Assembly (NCBI GenBank): GCA_964462685.1
Contig: CAYWYR010000014.1
Coordinates: forward strand, 23,634 to 87,633
Direction: 5' to 3'
DNA: 64,000 nt
DNA from: CAYWYR01 sp964462685
Lineage (GTDB): Bacteria > Bacteroidota > Ignavibacteria > Kapaibacteriales > UBA2268
Made by a program: the position numbers and the translations under genes. Every line of letters starts with the position of its first letter. Position 1 is the first letter of the stretch. Shown here in pieces: positions 16,741 through 26,405 of this stretch. The notes beneath the pieces are model-generated. The model searched no databases. It was not told where the DNA came from and saw only the letters and a program-made list of their open reading frames with translations.

Positions 16741-17111
16741 TAGCGAAAACTGAAAGTAAGATTTTGATTTGTACTGAGTAACAATGTTACAACGAAAAGG
16801 TGGATGTGTTGGTTTATTATTGAAAAAAGAGCGACAAAATGTCACTTAGTATTTAAAATGTGAATGTTTAAGATTATGCTTTAGGATTTACTGTTGATTT
16901 CTAAAATTCTCAAAGTACCAAATGGAAAGCTATACCTGATAAAGTTGTTAAAGCCAATTGTCGATAATTTGTTAAATACTAGAAAATATAACAATATATA
17001 GTTCAAAAGTGTCGTAACATTTATATTGATGTAGCAGTAACATTAATATGAAATATTCATTATATTAGTATTAAGGATATTTTTATAAACTTTGTTTAGT
17101 ATCGGGCTTAT
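16741..17111. promoter_or_regulatory. Divergent AT-rich intergenic region (co-chaperone / HD-GYP-like gene)
   Basis: No ORF is credible here. A short perfect palindrome, gtaacaatgttac, lies at 16777-16789 on the co-chaperone side. Two similar copies, gtaacatttatat (17014-17026) and gtaacattaatat (17037-17049), lie 23 bp apart on the HD-GYP side. They share the GTAACA core and could be sites of one regulator; in DNA this AT-rich the evidence is weak. Confidence 0.4.
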
Positions 17112-18005
17112 ATGAGCAATCGGGAAAATGAATTAGAGGGTTTAGTAAACAAACTAAGCACTGATGTTGCAGAAAATCTGTTCCAGACAATACAGATTCT
17201 CGGCCAGATCGCTAATTTATCCGAGAGAAATTACGAAGGTAGCCATTCCAGATGGGTTTCTGATAAATCTGCCGAACTCGCCAGACTTCTGGGAATGAAG
17301 CGCGAGTTTATTTTCCAAGTCAAAGTTGCCGCACAGCTTCATGACATAGGAAAGGTCGCATTTAAAGACTCCGCACTATTTAAGCACCCATCGGAGATGA
17401 GTAAAGGAGAGTATAAACAATATACCTACCATCCGGAGATCGGTGTAGAGATGCTGAAAGGCCACTCGGGTTTTAAGCAGATTTCCGACCTAATACTGCA
17501 GCATCACGAAAGGCTTGACGGTAGTGGATTCCCAAGACATCTTAAAGGAAAGGACATCCACCCCGGCGCACTGATAATCGCTGTTGTAGATACATATCAC
17601 AACTACGTGTTCAAAAATACAAGATCAGATAGATATTCTGATCACAAGCAGGTAGTCCATACCAATACTACGCAGATGCTCAACGCTACGAGTGACAGGC
17701 ATAAAGCAGCTATCGGTTATCTGAGCTCAAAAAAGAATACCCTGTTCGATAAAAAAGTCGTAGATGTATTCATCACTATGATTGAGTTTGACCGTAAGGA
17801 CACCCACGGTAAGACAGTCCTTCGTATCCCTGCTAATACGATAGAAGAGGGGATGATCTTTGCAGAGGATTATTATACGAATCACGGTTTACTTATAGCC
17901 TCTCGATCCGAAAAAATTACATCTGAAATGAAAAAAGCTTTAGTACGCTTTGCCGAAAACGGCGATATACCACATAAAATTCTAGTACTTGCTGATCACG
18001 CTTAA
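17112..18005 (+). CDS. HD-GYP-like phosphohydrolase
   Basis: 297 aa. The HD domain has LHDIGKVAF (His77-Asp78), two further metal His in YHPEIG and LQHHERLDGSGFP (His131-His132), and HPGALIIAVVDTYHN. The signature HHExxDGxGYP is present except that the last part is GFP rather than GYP. HD-GYP enzymes hydrolyse cyclic di-GMP. A degenerate GGDEF protein is encoded at 37663. There is no sensor domain, only a short helical N-terminus (LVNKLSTDVAENLFQTIQIL), so it may act with a partner. It precedes holA by 12 bases. Confidence 0.8.
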   Translation: MSNRENELEGLVNKLSTDVAENLFQTIQILGQIANLSERNYEGSHSRWVSDKSAELARLLGMKREFIFQVKVAAQLHDIGKVAFKDSALFKHPSEMSKGEYKQYTYHPEIGVEMLKGHSGFKQISDLILQHHERLDGSGFPRHLKGKDIHPGALIIAVVDTYHNYVFKNTRSDRYSDHKQVVHTNTTQMLNATSDRHKAAIGYLSSKKNTLFDKKVVDVFITMIEFDRKDTHGKTVLRIPANTIEEGMIFAEDYYTNHGLLIASRSEKITSEMKKALVRFAENGDIPHKILVLADHA

Positions 18006-18017
18006 ACCTCTGATATT

Positions 18018-18995
18018 GTGAGTAAAGACAATCTCTTTTTTATATACGGCGAGGAACCTTTTTTTATAGACAAAAAGCGTTCTGAAATTACTTCTCAGTA
18101 TATAAAAACAGATTCAGATAAATTCAACTTAGAACGGTTTGAAGGTGCCTCGCTTGATCTGAAGCGGCTGAAAAGCAGTGTTATGTCAATGCCGATGATG
18201 TCAGAAAAGCGTGTTGTGATAATTAACGGGCTTGAAGTTTTTTTCAAAGGCAAGATAGCGAAGGCAACAAAAGATGCTTGGGCGGGCTTTATCAATGATA
18301 TCCCGGACTTTACTGTTCTTGTTATCGATGCACGGCTTGATAAGAAAAAATTATCATCTTTCCCTTGGAAAGACTTAATCACTGCTTCTGTAAGCCATCA
18401 CTATCCACTGCTTCGTTTTGAGAAGATTGATAGCGCTATTAAAGATATAGCAAAAGGAAAGGATCTTTCAATAGACTCTCAAATTGTTCAATATCTGAAA
18501 AATAGATATGACAGTGATTTTATGGCTATCAGCTTAGAGCTTGATAAATTGATGAACTACGCTCCAGATAAAAATGGCTTTACCTTTGAAGATGCTTCAG
18601 AGTTGCTGGATTTAGATAAGAAGTATAATCTAAATGAGCTTACTCGCAGTCTTGAAAGACGTGATAATTCAAGTGCTGTGGAAATCGTATTAGGACTTTT
18701 GAAGGTAGGGGTTGCTTTGCCTTTTGTGCTTGCTACGATGAAGAATTTTTACCTGTCGCTATTCAAATACTATGAAGCATCAAATAGATTCTCTCAAAAA
18801 AATGAAATAGCGAGTAATACGGGTGTACCACCATTCTTTTTGAACGGCATAATATCTGCTTCAAGAAAATATAATCTTACCGATGTAGAGAATATAATTG
18901 AGTCTTTGCTTGTTTGTGAGTTTAGGCTGAAATCGCAGCCCACCTCTCATAATAATCTTTTTATAGATACTGTGGCTAAGGTTTTAAAAGCTTAA
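18018..18995 (+). CDS. holA: DNA polymerase III subunit delta
   Basis: 325 aa, GTG start 12 bases after the preceding stop. The N-terminus FFIYGEEPFFIDKKRSEI is the typical HolA beginning. It is followed by FEGASLDLKRLKSSVMSMPMMSEKRVVIINGLE, DIAKGKDLSIDSQIVQYLKNRY and the C-terminal helical collar domain. Delta is part of the clamp loader and opens the beta clamp. The product is weakly conserved, as usual for HolA, but length and N-terminal pattern fit well. Confidence 0.9.
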   Translation: MSKDNLFFIYGEEPFFIDKKRSEITSQYIKTDSDKFNLERFEGASLDLKRLKSSVMSMPMMSEKRVVIINGLEVFFKGKIAKATKDAWAGFINDIPDFTVLVIDARLDKKKLSSFPWKDLITASVSHHYPLLRFEKIDSAIKDIAKGKDLSIDSQIVQYLKNRYDSDFMAISLELDKLMNYAPDKNGFTFEDASELLDLDKKYNLNELTRSLERRDNSSAVEIVLGLLKVGVALPFVLATMKNFYLSLFKYYEASNRFSQKNEIASNTGVPPFFLNGIISASRKYNLTDVENIIESLLVCEFRLKSQPTSHNNLFIDTVAKVLKA

Positions 18996-18998
18996 GAT

Positions 18999-19030
18999 GA
19001 TTTATAATATCATTATCGGCATTATAAATC
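18999..19030. terminator. Hairpin between convergent holA and acidic-protein genes
   Basis: Perfect 10-bp inverted repeat, gatttataat/attataaatc, with a 12-base loop. It overlaps the stop codon of the minus-strand gene. The stem is all A/T but two pairs and has no clear T tract, so it may be a weak bidirectional terminator. Confidence 0.45.
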
Positions 19031-19954
19031 CTCACTTATTGCATCGGAATCCTTTAATTTTTTTGACAGCTCTTCATAATCCTCTCCCCGGTCCCTTATA
19101 TTTTCAAACTCCTCATCCGATACTTCTGTTCTGATATTGGTTCCTGATATTTCTTCCTTAGTGAAAGGTTTTGGGTTGTTGTCTGCTGATGGAAAGTAAT
19201 CGGTAGTCTTGTCTCTGTCTGTCATTGCTGTTTCTAAGGTAATAAGCACTCTATCGCCGTCTTTAGTTCTTACTTCTATCGCACGAAGGTCATCGAGGTG
19301 ATCTCTATGGATCAGAACTGTAACTTTGTTACCTTTTTCGCTTTTTACATCGATCTTATCAGCTATGAAAACTTTGTCGTTATTCGGCTTTATAACTTCT
19401 TTTGGGAAGTATCCACCTTTGGGCAGTTTGTTTATATCTTTTGCGATAGTAGGAAACTCCAAGAAATCCTTGAAACTATCGTGGGCTAGATATGGCTTTT
19501 GCGGATCGAGTTTTACTTCCTCGCTCAATTGTTCTTGAAATCTTTTGCTCCTTCTTACATCTTCAGGAACTTTTAGGTAGGCTGCGAGATCAGACGGGGA
19601 CAGTAACGGTTTTGATCCGCCTGATAAGCTGCTACTTGGTTTATCGTCTTTATCGGGGTCATAAGATTCAAACCCTTCAAGCAACTGTCTTCCGAATGGC
19701 TCTACATCATCTCCCGAATCATCAAAGCCGATATCTCCAAAATCATGGTCGTCGAATTCTTGACCTTCTTGAGGCAGATCTGTATCTATTTTCTCTTGGT
19801 CAGAGTATTTGAGGCTGTTCTGTTTAGCTTCTTCGCTGCGGTTCTGCTTTGTAGTGCGCCGAGGTTTTTCCTCATTATCTATAGAAGTCAACTGTGCCCT
19901 GGGCTTTTCGGCTTCCTGTTGTTTAATCTTATCTGTATCCTGCTGCTTACTCAT
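19022..19954 (-). CDS. Hypothetical acidic, largely disordered protein
   Basis: 310 aa from ATG 19954, which has AAGGCGG upstream; a TTG 13 codons earlier has none. The first 140 residues are Gln-, Asp- and Glu-rich and look disordered (KQQDTDKIKQQEAEK, then EFDDHDFGDIGFDDSGDD). A central basic patch (PEDVRRSKRFQEQ) is followed by a folded-looking region of about 120 residues (SFKDFLEFPTIAKDINKLPKGGYFP to DRVLITLETAMTD). No signal or TM segment. No family recognised. Convergent with holA, downstream of no obvious partner. Confidence 0.6.
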   Translation of the reverse strand: MSKQQDTDKIKQQEAEKPRAQLTSIDNEEKPRRTTKQNRSEEAKQNSLKYSDQEKIDTDLPQEGQEFDDHDFGDIGFDDSGDDVEPFGRQLLEGFESYDPDKDDKPSSSLSGGSKPLLSPSDLAAYLKVPEDVRRSKRFQEQLSEEVKLDPQKPYLAHDSFKDFLEFPTIAKDINKLPKGGYFPKEVIKPNNDKVFIADKIDVKSEKGNKVTVLIHRDHLDDLRAIEVRTKDGDRVLITLETAMTDRDKTTDYFPSADNNPKPFTKEEISGTNIRTEVSDEEFENIRDRGEDYEELSKKLKDSDAISEDL

Positions 19955-20080
19955 ATCCGCCTTAATATAATTATCCAACTGGCTAAAACTCAATGCCCAT
20001 TAGCAACAGTATCAGCCATTAATTTAAAGTATTTATTTTAATTTAATATAGTGAATTATTATGCCAAAATCGATATGGTT

Positions 20081-23000
20081 TTATTCTTGGTCTTTGACTT
20101 TAAAATTCTCTATAAGTAACCTGTAGTTATTATCGAAACTAAGGATTTTCAGATTGCCTACAAGTGTAAATGAATGCCTTGCCCGTGTTATCGCAACATT
20201 AAGCTTTCTATCTATTGGCTTACTGTTTGTTGTATTTATGGTTGATGGTGATACCATCTCCATCGAATCATTTGATGTGATCTGTTCTAATTGATCAATA
20301 TCTGAAATAACGGTGCTAAGTATAATGTGGTCTCTTTCGCTGCCTTGGTAGCGTTCTACGGTATCGACTGTTATATAGGGTAGTAATTCAAGCGGAAGCA
20401 TCTGCCGTATAAGCGCGCATTGCATTCTGTACGGGGCTATTATCCCAATTGAGTCATTCTTTATAGAATCCAATTTTGAGTATATCAATACAGCGATATT
20501 TACAACTGCCTCTGCTTCGCTCTTGTTTATTGTTGAATTATTGATTTCGGAAGTTATATCCTTAAAGTTTATTCCATTCAGATTTTGGGGGTTGCCTCTG
20601 TCTTCTTCATATATACTTTTGAGAGTGTTTTCGTACGATAGAAGATTTGCGGCTTTCATAATCTCATTATCCATCCGCCCTTGATAGGTAAGCATCCCTA
20701 AAATGCTTTCCCGCGTTCGGGTATCTTCCTTTTTGATCAAAGATACCATTCTCGTAAAATATGACATCCGAACATCGATTATTGATTCGCTTTTTTCTAT
20801 ATCATCTAATCTATTAGAAATTTTGATAGGGGGGAGCTGTTTACTGTCTCCTATTAAAATTGTTTTCTCTATTCTGCCAAGCAATATATTCATATAATAC
20901 TCAGCGATTTGCCCGGCTTCATCTACTATGGCAACATCAAAATCTATAAGTTGGAAAATATCCCTGTTTGAAATAAGGGAGGCAACGGTACTACAGTAAA
21001 CCCGACAGTCTCTAACGATTCTGTAAGTTTGACGGGTACCGTATTGATCAAGTATCTCAGGGAACAAAACCTCTTTAGCTTCTGAGCTGCCTCTGGAACC
21101 ATAGCGTATGATCTTATTATGATTCTCTTCACCTAAAGCCTTCATAGTAGCAACGGTAGCTTCATCTACAGCTCTGTTGGTGAATGATACGAGCAATATT
21201 TTTTTATCTGTATTGAAAAAATAATATCTCATAAGGTTTGAAATAAAATATCTGGTCTTACCGGTTCCCGGTGGCCCCTCCAAGAAGTATAATTTATTGG
21301 CGCAGATGGCCTTTTTCAGAAGTCTGTTCTGTTCTTGTGTAACATCATTGAAATCAGAAATATTAGAGCCTTCTGCATCTGCAGCAGGGGTGATCAAAGA
21401 CTTAAAATCGCTTCCTGTTAACGATTCAAAATCGGGGGATTGAACGAATCTAAATGCCTCGCTGTGAAGTTTCCTGAGAGTTGAGTCGAAATAATCCTGA
21501 GCAAGAGACCATTCATCTTCCTGACCTTTAAATACAGAATAATTAATAAGCTTGTTCCTGAGAGATACCTCTATGTTTTCAGAGTTTATGCTCTTTACGG
21601 CAGCTTTAAGTACCTGGCCTTCGAACCAGTTATCGCAGTTATTATCCGGATCGTTAGTCCTGAATAGTATTATCGCATCACCTTTTCTTATCGGGCTATC
21701 GATTATATCCGATCTTTTGAAATCGAGATAGCCTTTTTCACTCTCAATACCGGTAAGGGTTAATCCACTGATATTATTGATAGCATCCTTATCACACCAT
21801 ATCGAATTATAAGATGATCTTCTATTATCAGAATATCTACCTGTCTTGCCAGCTACCATTTCTCTGGATATCTGAATTGACGTATAATTATAATAATCTA
21901 AATTATGATCTGGCAAAACCGAGATCTGTTGCAGCACATTCTCTATTTCGGATATTGAAAACCTAGGTGCTTTTTTTATATATGATTTAAGTTTTCTTAC
22001 AGAATTGTTTATTCCTCGGGAATGTTCGATTTCTTCGAGTACGATCATATTCCTGATAAATGCGAGTTTCTGTTTTGATCGTAAGCTCCTTAATGTGTTC
22101 CGGAGGGGTGTACAGGAATCTTTACTATATATAATGAAATTAGAGCCTAATCTACCGGAAAAAGATGATTCCAGAAGCATATCATAACCGATAAGCTGTG
22201 CACCGTGGGAAGGCCATACACTGTAAATTCTATCTCTTTTCTTGTTATCGGTATATTTCATTATTGAACCGATTGGCTTACCGCCTTTCAGCTCGTAGAT
22301 ATCTTTGATTTTATAATCGTCCCCTTTTTCAATTAGCAGATCAAGCCTTCCTTGCAGTCCGTATTTGGTGGAAATGAAAGAGGGTTCGGCCGAGAAGTTG
22401 TATTGTCTTAGTTCTTTTATAACCTCTGAAAGATTATCATATTGGATCTTAAGTTGATCGTAGAAATACTGTTTAGTGATATTCTCGAGTTTTGATACCG
22501 TAAAAAGCAACATCGCGTTACCTTCTATAGCTTTTGCATAAAGATTATCAAAAGATAGCGACTCGTCAAGTAGCATCTCATCGAAAATAGTATTAATCAT
22601 GCTGCCTAGAAGCATTTGAGAGCTCGGTCTGCCTATTGAGTATCTGCTTAGAACGGTATGTGTAGCTGATATATCCTTAATATCAAAACCTTTGGCTATC
22701 TCAGATACATCGTATAGATAGTCTGGCTCAAAAACGATAATGGATTTTCTATATTCTTTTAGATTTCCTTCTGCATCTATACTAAAAGAAAGCGCGTTGA
22801 ATTTATCTCCTTTTTTAAAAGAGCGTAACTGTTTGGACCAGATGCCAGTGACTTTGAGGTTTATCGGCCGCTTATCCTGAGTCAAACATCCCAGAGTTGT
22901 CATTTCTTTACCATCTTCAAAAACAGGTTCTGAATCAACAATAAGCTGGAGATCAACTGTCTCGGTATTCTTTTCTAATGAGTCAGCCCCTATAAGCTCC

Positions 23001-23326
23001 CGGAAAGTATTATCAGCGGTAATTGAGTTTTCAACAAGGGAGATTATACTTTCTCCACTTTCTGCTATGGATTCTAAAGTATGGCTGTCAGGTAGCTTTT
23101 GCCCGCCTGAATAATAACAGATCTTAGTGATTATATCAGATTGGGACTCATCCATACCGGATTGCTCGATCAGGTAATAGATTTTGGATAATGGGGTAGG
23201 GAAGGATATGTTCTGATTATCGGTAACTTTTGTAGCCAATACCAACAGTCGATCATATAATACTTTGACTCTCTTAAAGGGTGCAGATATATTATTCGGA
23301 TAGTTTATCGAACTGGAAACTGGCAT
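20081..23326 (-). CDS. Dna2-like PD-(D/E)XK nuclease-SF1 helicase
   Basis: 1081 aa. N-terminal half: RecB-type nuclease motifs in order, QGRLDLL (Asp near 327), YELKGGK (E-x-K near 344) and GAQLIGYDML (Q-x3-Y near 375). The motif I His is replaced (GSMINTI), and I see no four-Cys iron-sulfur set. C-terminal half: SF1B helicase of the Upf1/Dna2 type with Walker A GPPGTGKTRYF (near 684), Walker B VDEAGQIAEYY (near 800), IGDSKQLPP, VERYQGSERDHIILSTV and LNVAITRARHSF. Dna2-type enzymes process flaps and resected ends. It follows recJ by nine bases, so both probably act in one DNA-end pathway. Confidence 0.85.
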   Translation of the reverse strand: MPVSSSINYPNNISAPFKRVKVLYDRLLVLATKVTDNQNISFPTPLSKIYYLIEQSGMDESQSDIITKICYYSGGQKLPDSHTLESIAESGESIISLVENSITADNTFRELIGADSLEKNTETVDLQLIVDSEPVFEDGKEMTTLGCLTQDKRPINLKVTGIWSKQLRSFKKGDKFNALSFSIDAEGNLKEYRKSIIVFEPDYLYDVSEIAKGFDIKDISATHTVLSRYSIGRPSSQMLLGSMINTIFDEMLLDESLSFDNLYAKAIEGNAMLLFTVSKLENITKQYFYDQLKIQYDNLSEVIKELRQYNFSAEPSFISTKYGLQGRLDLLIEKGDDYKIKDIYELKGGKPIGSIMKYTDNKKRDRIYSVWPSHGAQLIGYDMLLESSFSGRLGSNFIIYSKDSCTPLRNTLRSLRSKQKLAFIRNMIVLEEIEHSRGINNSVRKLKSYIKKAPRFSISEIENVLQQISVLPDHNLDYYNYTSIQISREMVAGKTGRYSDNRRSSYNSIWCDKDAINNISGLTLTGIESEKGYLDFKRSDIIDSPIRKGDAIILFRTNDPDNNCDNWFEGQVLKAAVKSINSENIEVSLRNKLINYSVFKGQEDEWSLAQDYFDSTLRKLHSEAFRFVQSPDFESLTGSDFKSLITPAADAEGSNISDFNDVTQEQNRLLKKAICANKLYFLEGPPGTGKTRYFISNLMRYYFFNTDKKILLVSFTNRAVDEATVATMKALGEENHNKIIRYGSRGSSEAKEVLFPEILDQYGTRQTYRIVRDCRVYCSTVASLISNRDIFQLIDFDVAIVDEAGQIAEYYMNILLGRIEKTILIGDSKQLPPIKISNRLDDIEKSESIIDVRMSYFTRMVSLIKKEDTRTRESILGMLTYQGRMDNEIMKAANLLSYENTLKSIYEEDRGNPQNLNGINFKDITSEINNSTINKSEAEAVVNIAVLIYSKLDSIKNDSIGIIAPYRMQCALIRQMLPLELLPYITVDTVERYQGSERDHIILSTVISDIDQLEQITSNDSMEMVSPSTINTTNSKPIDRKLNVAITRARHSFTLVGNLKILSFDNNYRLLIENFKVKDQE

Positions 23327-23335
23327 AAAAAAATA

Positions 23336-25054
23336 TCAGTCCTGATGCTTTACGTCACCACTTTCAGGCTTTATATCTCTGATAAATATCTGAGGAAGTG
23401 AAGAACCGTTATAATTACTCATCTCTAAATTATAAATAATGGAGAATTTCTTTCCGTTTTGGCAGTATTTAGCTTTATCTGCCATATTGAAGCCTATAGC
23501 ATCAATAACAAAGTTGTTTTGCTTTGCTCGGAATTTGATATTGTTATGCCCAATTATCTTTACTCCGTTTGTAGCTGTCACATTAGCTGTATAGAATACC
23601 GGTTTGGGATTGTCGTATCCAAAAGGAGCCATTTTATTAAGGCTTTTGAAAAACACTGGAGAAAGCTCATTCAAGTTTAGCTTGGTATCTATTTCGATCT
23701 CAGGCTGTAACATGTCCTCGGTGATTACTTTACTCGCTTCGCCGTCAAAGATCTCTCGGAAATCATCAACATTCTGTTCTTCCATAGTAAGTCCGGCAGC
23801 GTGTTTGTGCCCACCATACTCGAACATCAAGCTATGGGCTTTTCGCATAGCATCATATACATTGAAGTTCCTAGTGCTACGGGCAGAGCCTTTTGCCATA
23901 CCGTCGATTGATGTCATAAGTACGGTTGGTACATTGAATCTGTCAACCAATCTGGAGGCGACTATCCCTATAATCCCGGGATGCCAGTCTGGATAGTGGA
24001 TCACAAGAGATTTACGGCCTTCGGCAAGTTGCTTTTCAGCCATCGGTATAGCTTCGCCCAGGGTGTCGTGATCAAATACCCGGCGTTTTCGGTTTTCATC
24101 TTCCAGTTGCTGGGCTATATGGAAGGACGAGATATCATTATCCTGGACCAACATATCGACCGCACGCATCGGATCGCCCATACGGCCAGCCGCATTGATG
24201 ATAGGTGCCAAGTTATATACTATATTTGCTGCGGTGATAGCCCCAGGCTTAAGCCTTGTGCAGTAAATAAGGCCTTGAAGGCCGGCTCTCGGGTTCTTAT
24301 TTATCTTTTTAAGGCCGTGATATACCATTATCCTATTCTCATCCACTAGCGGTACCATATCGGCTATAGCAGATAACGCTACCAGATCGAGGAATTGATA
24401 AGCATCTTCATCCCTGCCGAGATGTTTGTAAACTGCCTGTATCATCTTGAAAACCACACCGCAGGCCGATAGCGATTTGAAAGGATACTCGTCGTCATCC
24501 TGTATAGGGTCAAGTATGCAATATATATCAGGGAGGCCGCCAGCAGTCTGGTGGTGATCGCATATTATAGCGTCTATACCTAGCTCTTTGGCATATTTTA
24601 GCTGCTCGTGTGCCGTTATTCCAACATCTACTGAGATAAGGAGTGTACAACCAGCTTCTTTCGCTTTGTCGATACTCGCAAAGGAAAGGCCGAAACCGTA
24701 TTTGAAACGGTCGGGTATGAAAAACTGAGCATCAATGCCGAGTTCTAATAGGAATAGCAGAGCCAAGGAGGTAGAAGAAACCCCGTCAACATCGTAGTCG
24801 CCGTGTATCCAAACCTTTTCGCCGCTTACACGTGCCTGCATAATTCTCTCGACTGCCTTTTCCATGTTGAGCATGAGAAAGGGGTCGTGCAAATCTTGCA
24901 GTCTGGGTTTGAAGAACGATTGGGCTATTTCTAGCTTATCAATCCCTCTAACCGACAGAACGCTGGCGATTGTTTTAGGTACTTTTAGTGTCTTTGATAG
25001 CTGACTTGTTTTTTCATCTTCCGGTTGGCGTTTAAGTAACCAACGATTGTTCAA
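23336..25054 (-). CDS. recJ: Single-stranded-DNA-specific exonuclease RecJ
   Basis: 572 aa, TTG start giving MNNRWLLKRQPEDEK, the standard RecJ beginning. DHH-family motifs: HGDYDVDGVSST (near 83-94), CDHHQTAGG (near 165), DLVALSAIADMVPL, and the DHHA1 motif YGGHKHAAGLTM (near 411). It degrades ssDNA 5' to 3' in recombination and mismatch repair. First gene of an operon with the Dna2-like nuclease-helicase, divergent from rsgA across a 149-bp spacer. Confidence 0.96.
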   Translation of the reverse strand: MNNRWLLKRQPEDEKTSQLSKTLKVPKTIASVLSVRGIDKLEIAQSFFKPRLQDLHDPFLMLNMEKAVERIMQARVSGEKVWIHGDYDVDGVSSTSLALLFLLELGIDAQFFIPDRFKYGFGLSFASIDKAKEAGCTLLISVDVGITAHEQLKYAKELGIDAIICDHHQTAGGLPDIYCILDPIQDDDEYPFKSLSACGVVFKMIQAVYKHLGRDEDAYQFLDLVALSAIADMVPLVDENRIMVYHGLKKINKNPRAGLQGLIYCTRLKPGAITAANIVYNLAPIINAAGRMGDPMRAVDMLVQDNDISSFHIAQQLEDENRKRRVFDHDTLGEAIPMAEKQLAEGRKSLVIHYPDWHPGIIGIVASRLVDRFNVPTVLMTSIDGMAKGSARSTRNFNVYDAMRKAHSLMFEYGGHKHAAGLTMEEQNVDDFREIFDGEASKVITEDMLQPEIEIDTKLNLNELSPVFFKSLNKMAPFGYDNPKPVFYTANVTATNGVKIIGHNNIKFRAKQNNFVIDAIGFNMADKAKYCQNGKKFSIIYNLEMSNYNGSSLPQIFIRDIKPESGDVKHQD

Positions 25055-25203
25055 TACAAAATAATGGACTATTTAACATATTGCGAGCAATATACTAAAA
25101 AACTGTGGATATATTGTGATGGTGTGGAAATTATTACACATATTTACGTTATTAACTGTGATATCTTCTAAAAAACACTTTAGAACCAATTTTTCCGGTG
25201 TAA

Positions 25204-26226
25204 ATGCCTAAACAAGATTCAGCCAAACAGAAACCGATCAGGAAAACCAAGACCTCCAACAAGAGAACATTGTTAAAGAAAGAAGGCCAAGTCCCTAAAG
25301 AAGCCGAGTATGGTAGGCTGATAGCTAATGTAGGCACTACCAACCTTGTAAGGGCTAAAAGCGGTGCCATTATCGAGTGTTATTTGGGCGGTACAGTTAT
25401 CACACCCCATGCGGAAAGCAATATAGTTGCCGTAGGCGACTGGGTCTGGTATCTGGAGGATGATTATTCCGAAGCGGACGGCGAAGGTGAGGCAAGAGCC
25501 AGGATCCTGAAAGTTCAAGAACGCAAGACCAAGTTTTCCCGCAAACACGCACATTTCAACACCCGAGAACAGGTTCTTGCTTCCAATCTTGATAATGTCA
25601 TGATATTTTCGGCAACGATGGATCCCGATTATAACAAAAAACTGATTGACAGATACCTTGTGGCATGCGAGATAGGGGAGGTAAACCCGATGATATGCAT
25701 AAACAAGATAGACCTACTGGACGAGGATCTTGTTATGGAGGATCTGGCTGCGTATGATGATCTCGGATACGAAGTCTATATGCTATCCGCCGAGACCGGG
25801 GATGGTATCGATGAGATTTTGGATAAGATACAAGGAGAGATCACACTGCTTTCTGGCCCCAGCGGTGCGGGAAAGTCGTCTTTCCTTAATACCGTTCTGG
25901 GCGGTGATTACCAAGATGTGGGAGAAGTATCCGAACGTAGCGGCAAAGGAATGCATACTACCTCCTCCAGCCGGCTTTTCGACCTCGGGGAGGATACATA
26001 CCTAATTGATTCGCCCGGCATTAGAGAGCTTGCTGTTTGGGGTATTGAAGAGGGCGAGCTGCAGCTCTACTTCCACGATTTCGATGAGTACAAAGAGCAT
26101 TGCAAGTTTGCGACCTGTTCCCACGTTCACGAGCCAGGGTGTGCTGTAATAGCGGCAGTGGAATCCGAGGATATAGACCCCGAGAGGTATGCCAGCTACC
26201 TAAGCTTTTTGGATACTTTAGGGTGA
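25204..26226 (+). CDS. rsgA: Ribosome small subunit-dependent GTPase A
   Basis: 340 aa. The N-terminal OB domain is followed by the circularly permuted GTPase: G4 NKIDLLD (167 onward), then G1 GPSGAGKSS (218-226), then DSPGIREL. A zinc finger C-x4-C-x-H-x5-C (Cys300, Cys305, His307, Cys313) sits in CKFATCSHVHEPGCAV. It helps mature the 30S ribosomal subunit. The first 35 residues are a basic extension (KQKPIRKTKTSNKRTLLKK), common in the wider group. The last 148 bp reappear as a decayed copy at 31755-31902. Confidence 0.95.
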   Translation: MPKQDSAKQKPIRKTKTSNKRTLLKKEGQVPKEAEYGRLIANVGTTNLVRAKSGAIIECYLGGTVITPHAESNIVAVGDWVWYLEDDYSEADGEGEARARILKVQERKTKFSRKHAHFNTREQVLASNLDNVMIFSATMDPDYNKKLIDRYLVACEIGEVNPMICINKIDLLDEDLVMEDLAAYDDLGYEVYMLSAETGDGIDEILDKIQGEITLLSGPSGAGKSSFLNTVLGGDYQDVGEVSERSGKGMHTTSSSRLFDLGEDTYLIDSPGIRELAVWGIEEGELQLYFHDFDEYKEHCKFATCSHVHEPGCAVIAAVESEDIDPERYASYLSFLDTLG

Positions 26227-26405
26227 GGCTATAAAAAATGTCCGTGTTAGTTGTAAAAATTCATTCAAGCCATTAGCGGTTTTATCTTTAATTCTATTCT
26301 ACTATAAACTCAAAGCTGGTTGTAGCTGTTTCTTTGATTGAGCTTTTTAATCTAAGCACGCACTTTCTGCCACAGTTACTTTTGAATTACCTTTTTATAA
26401 AATAA

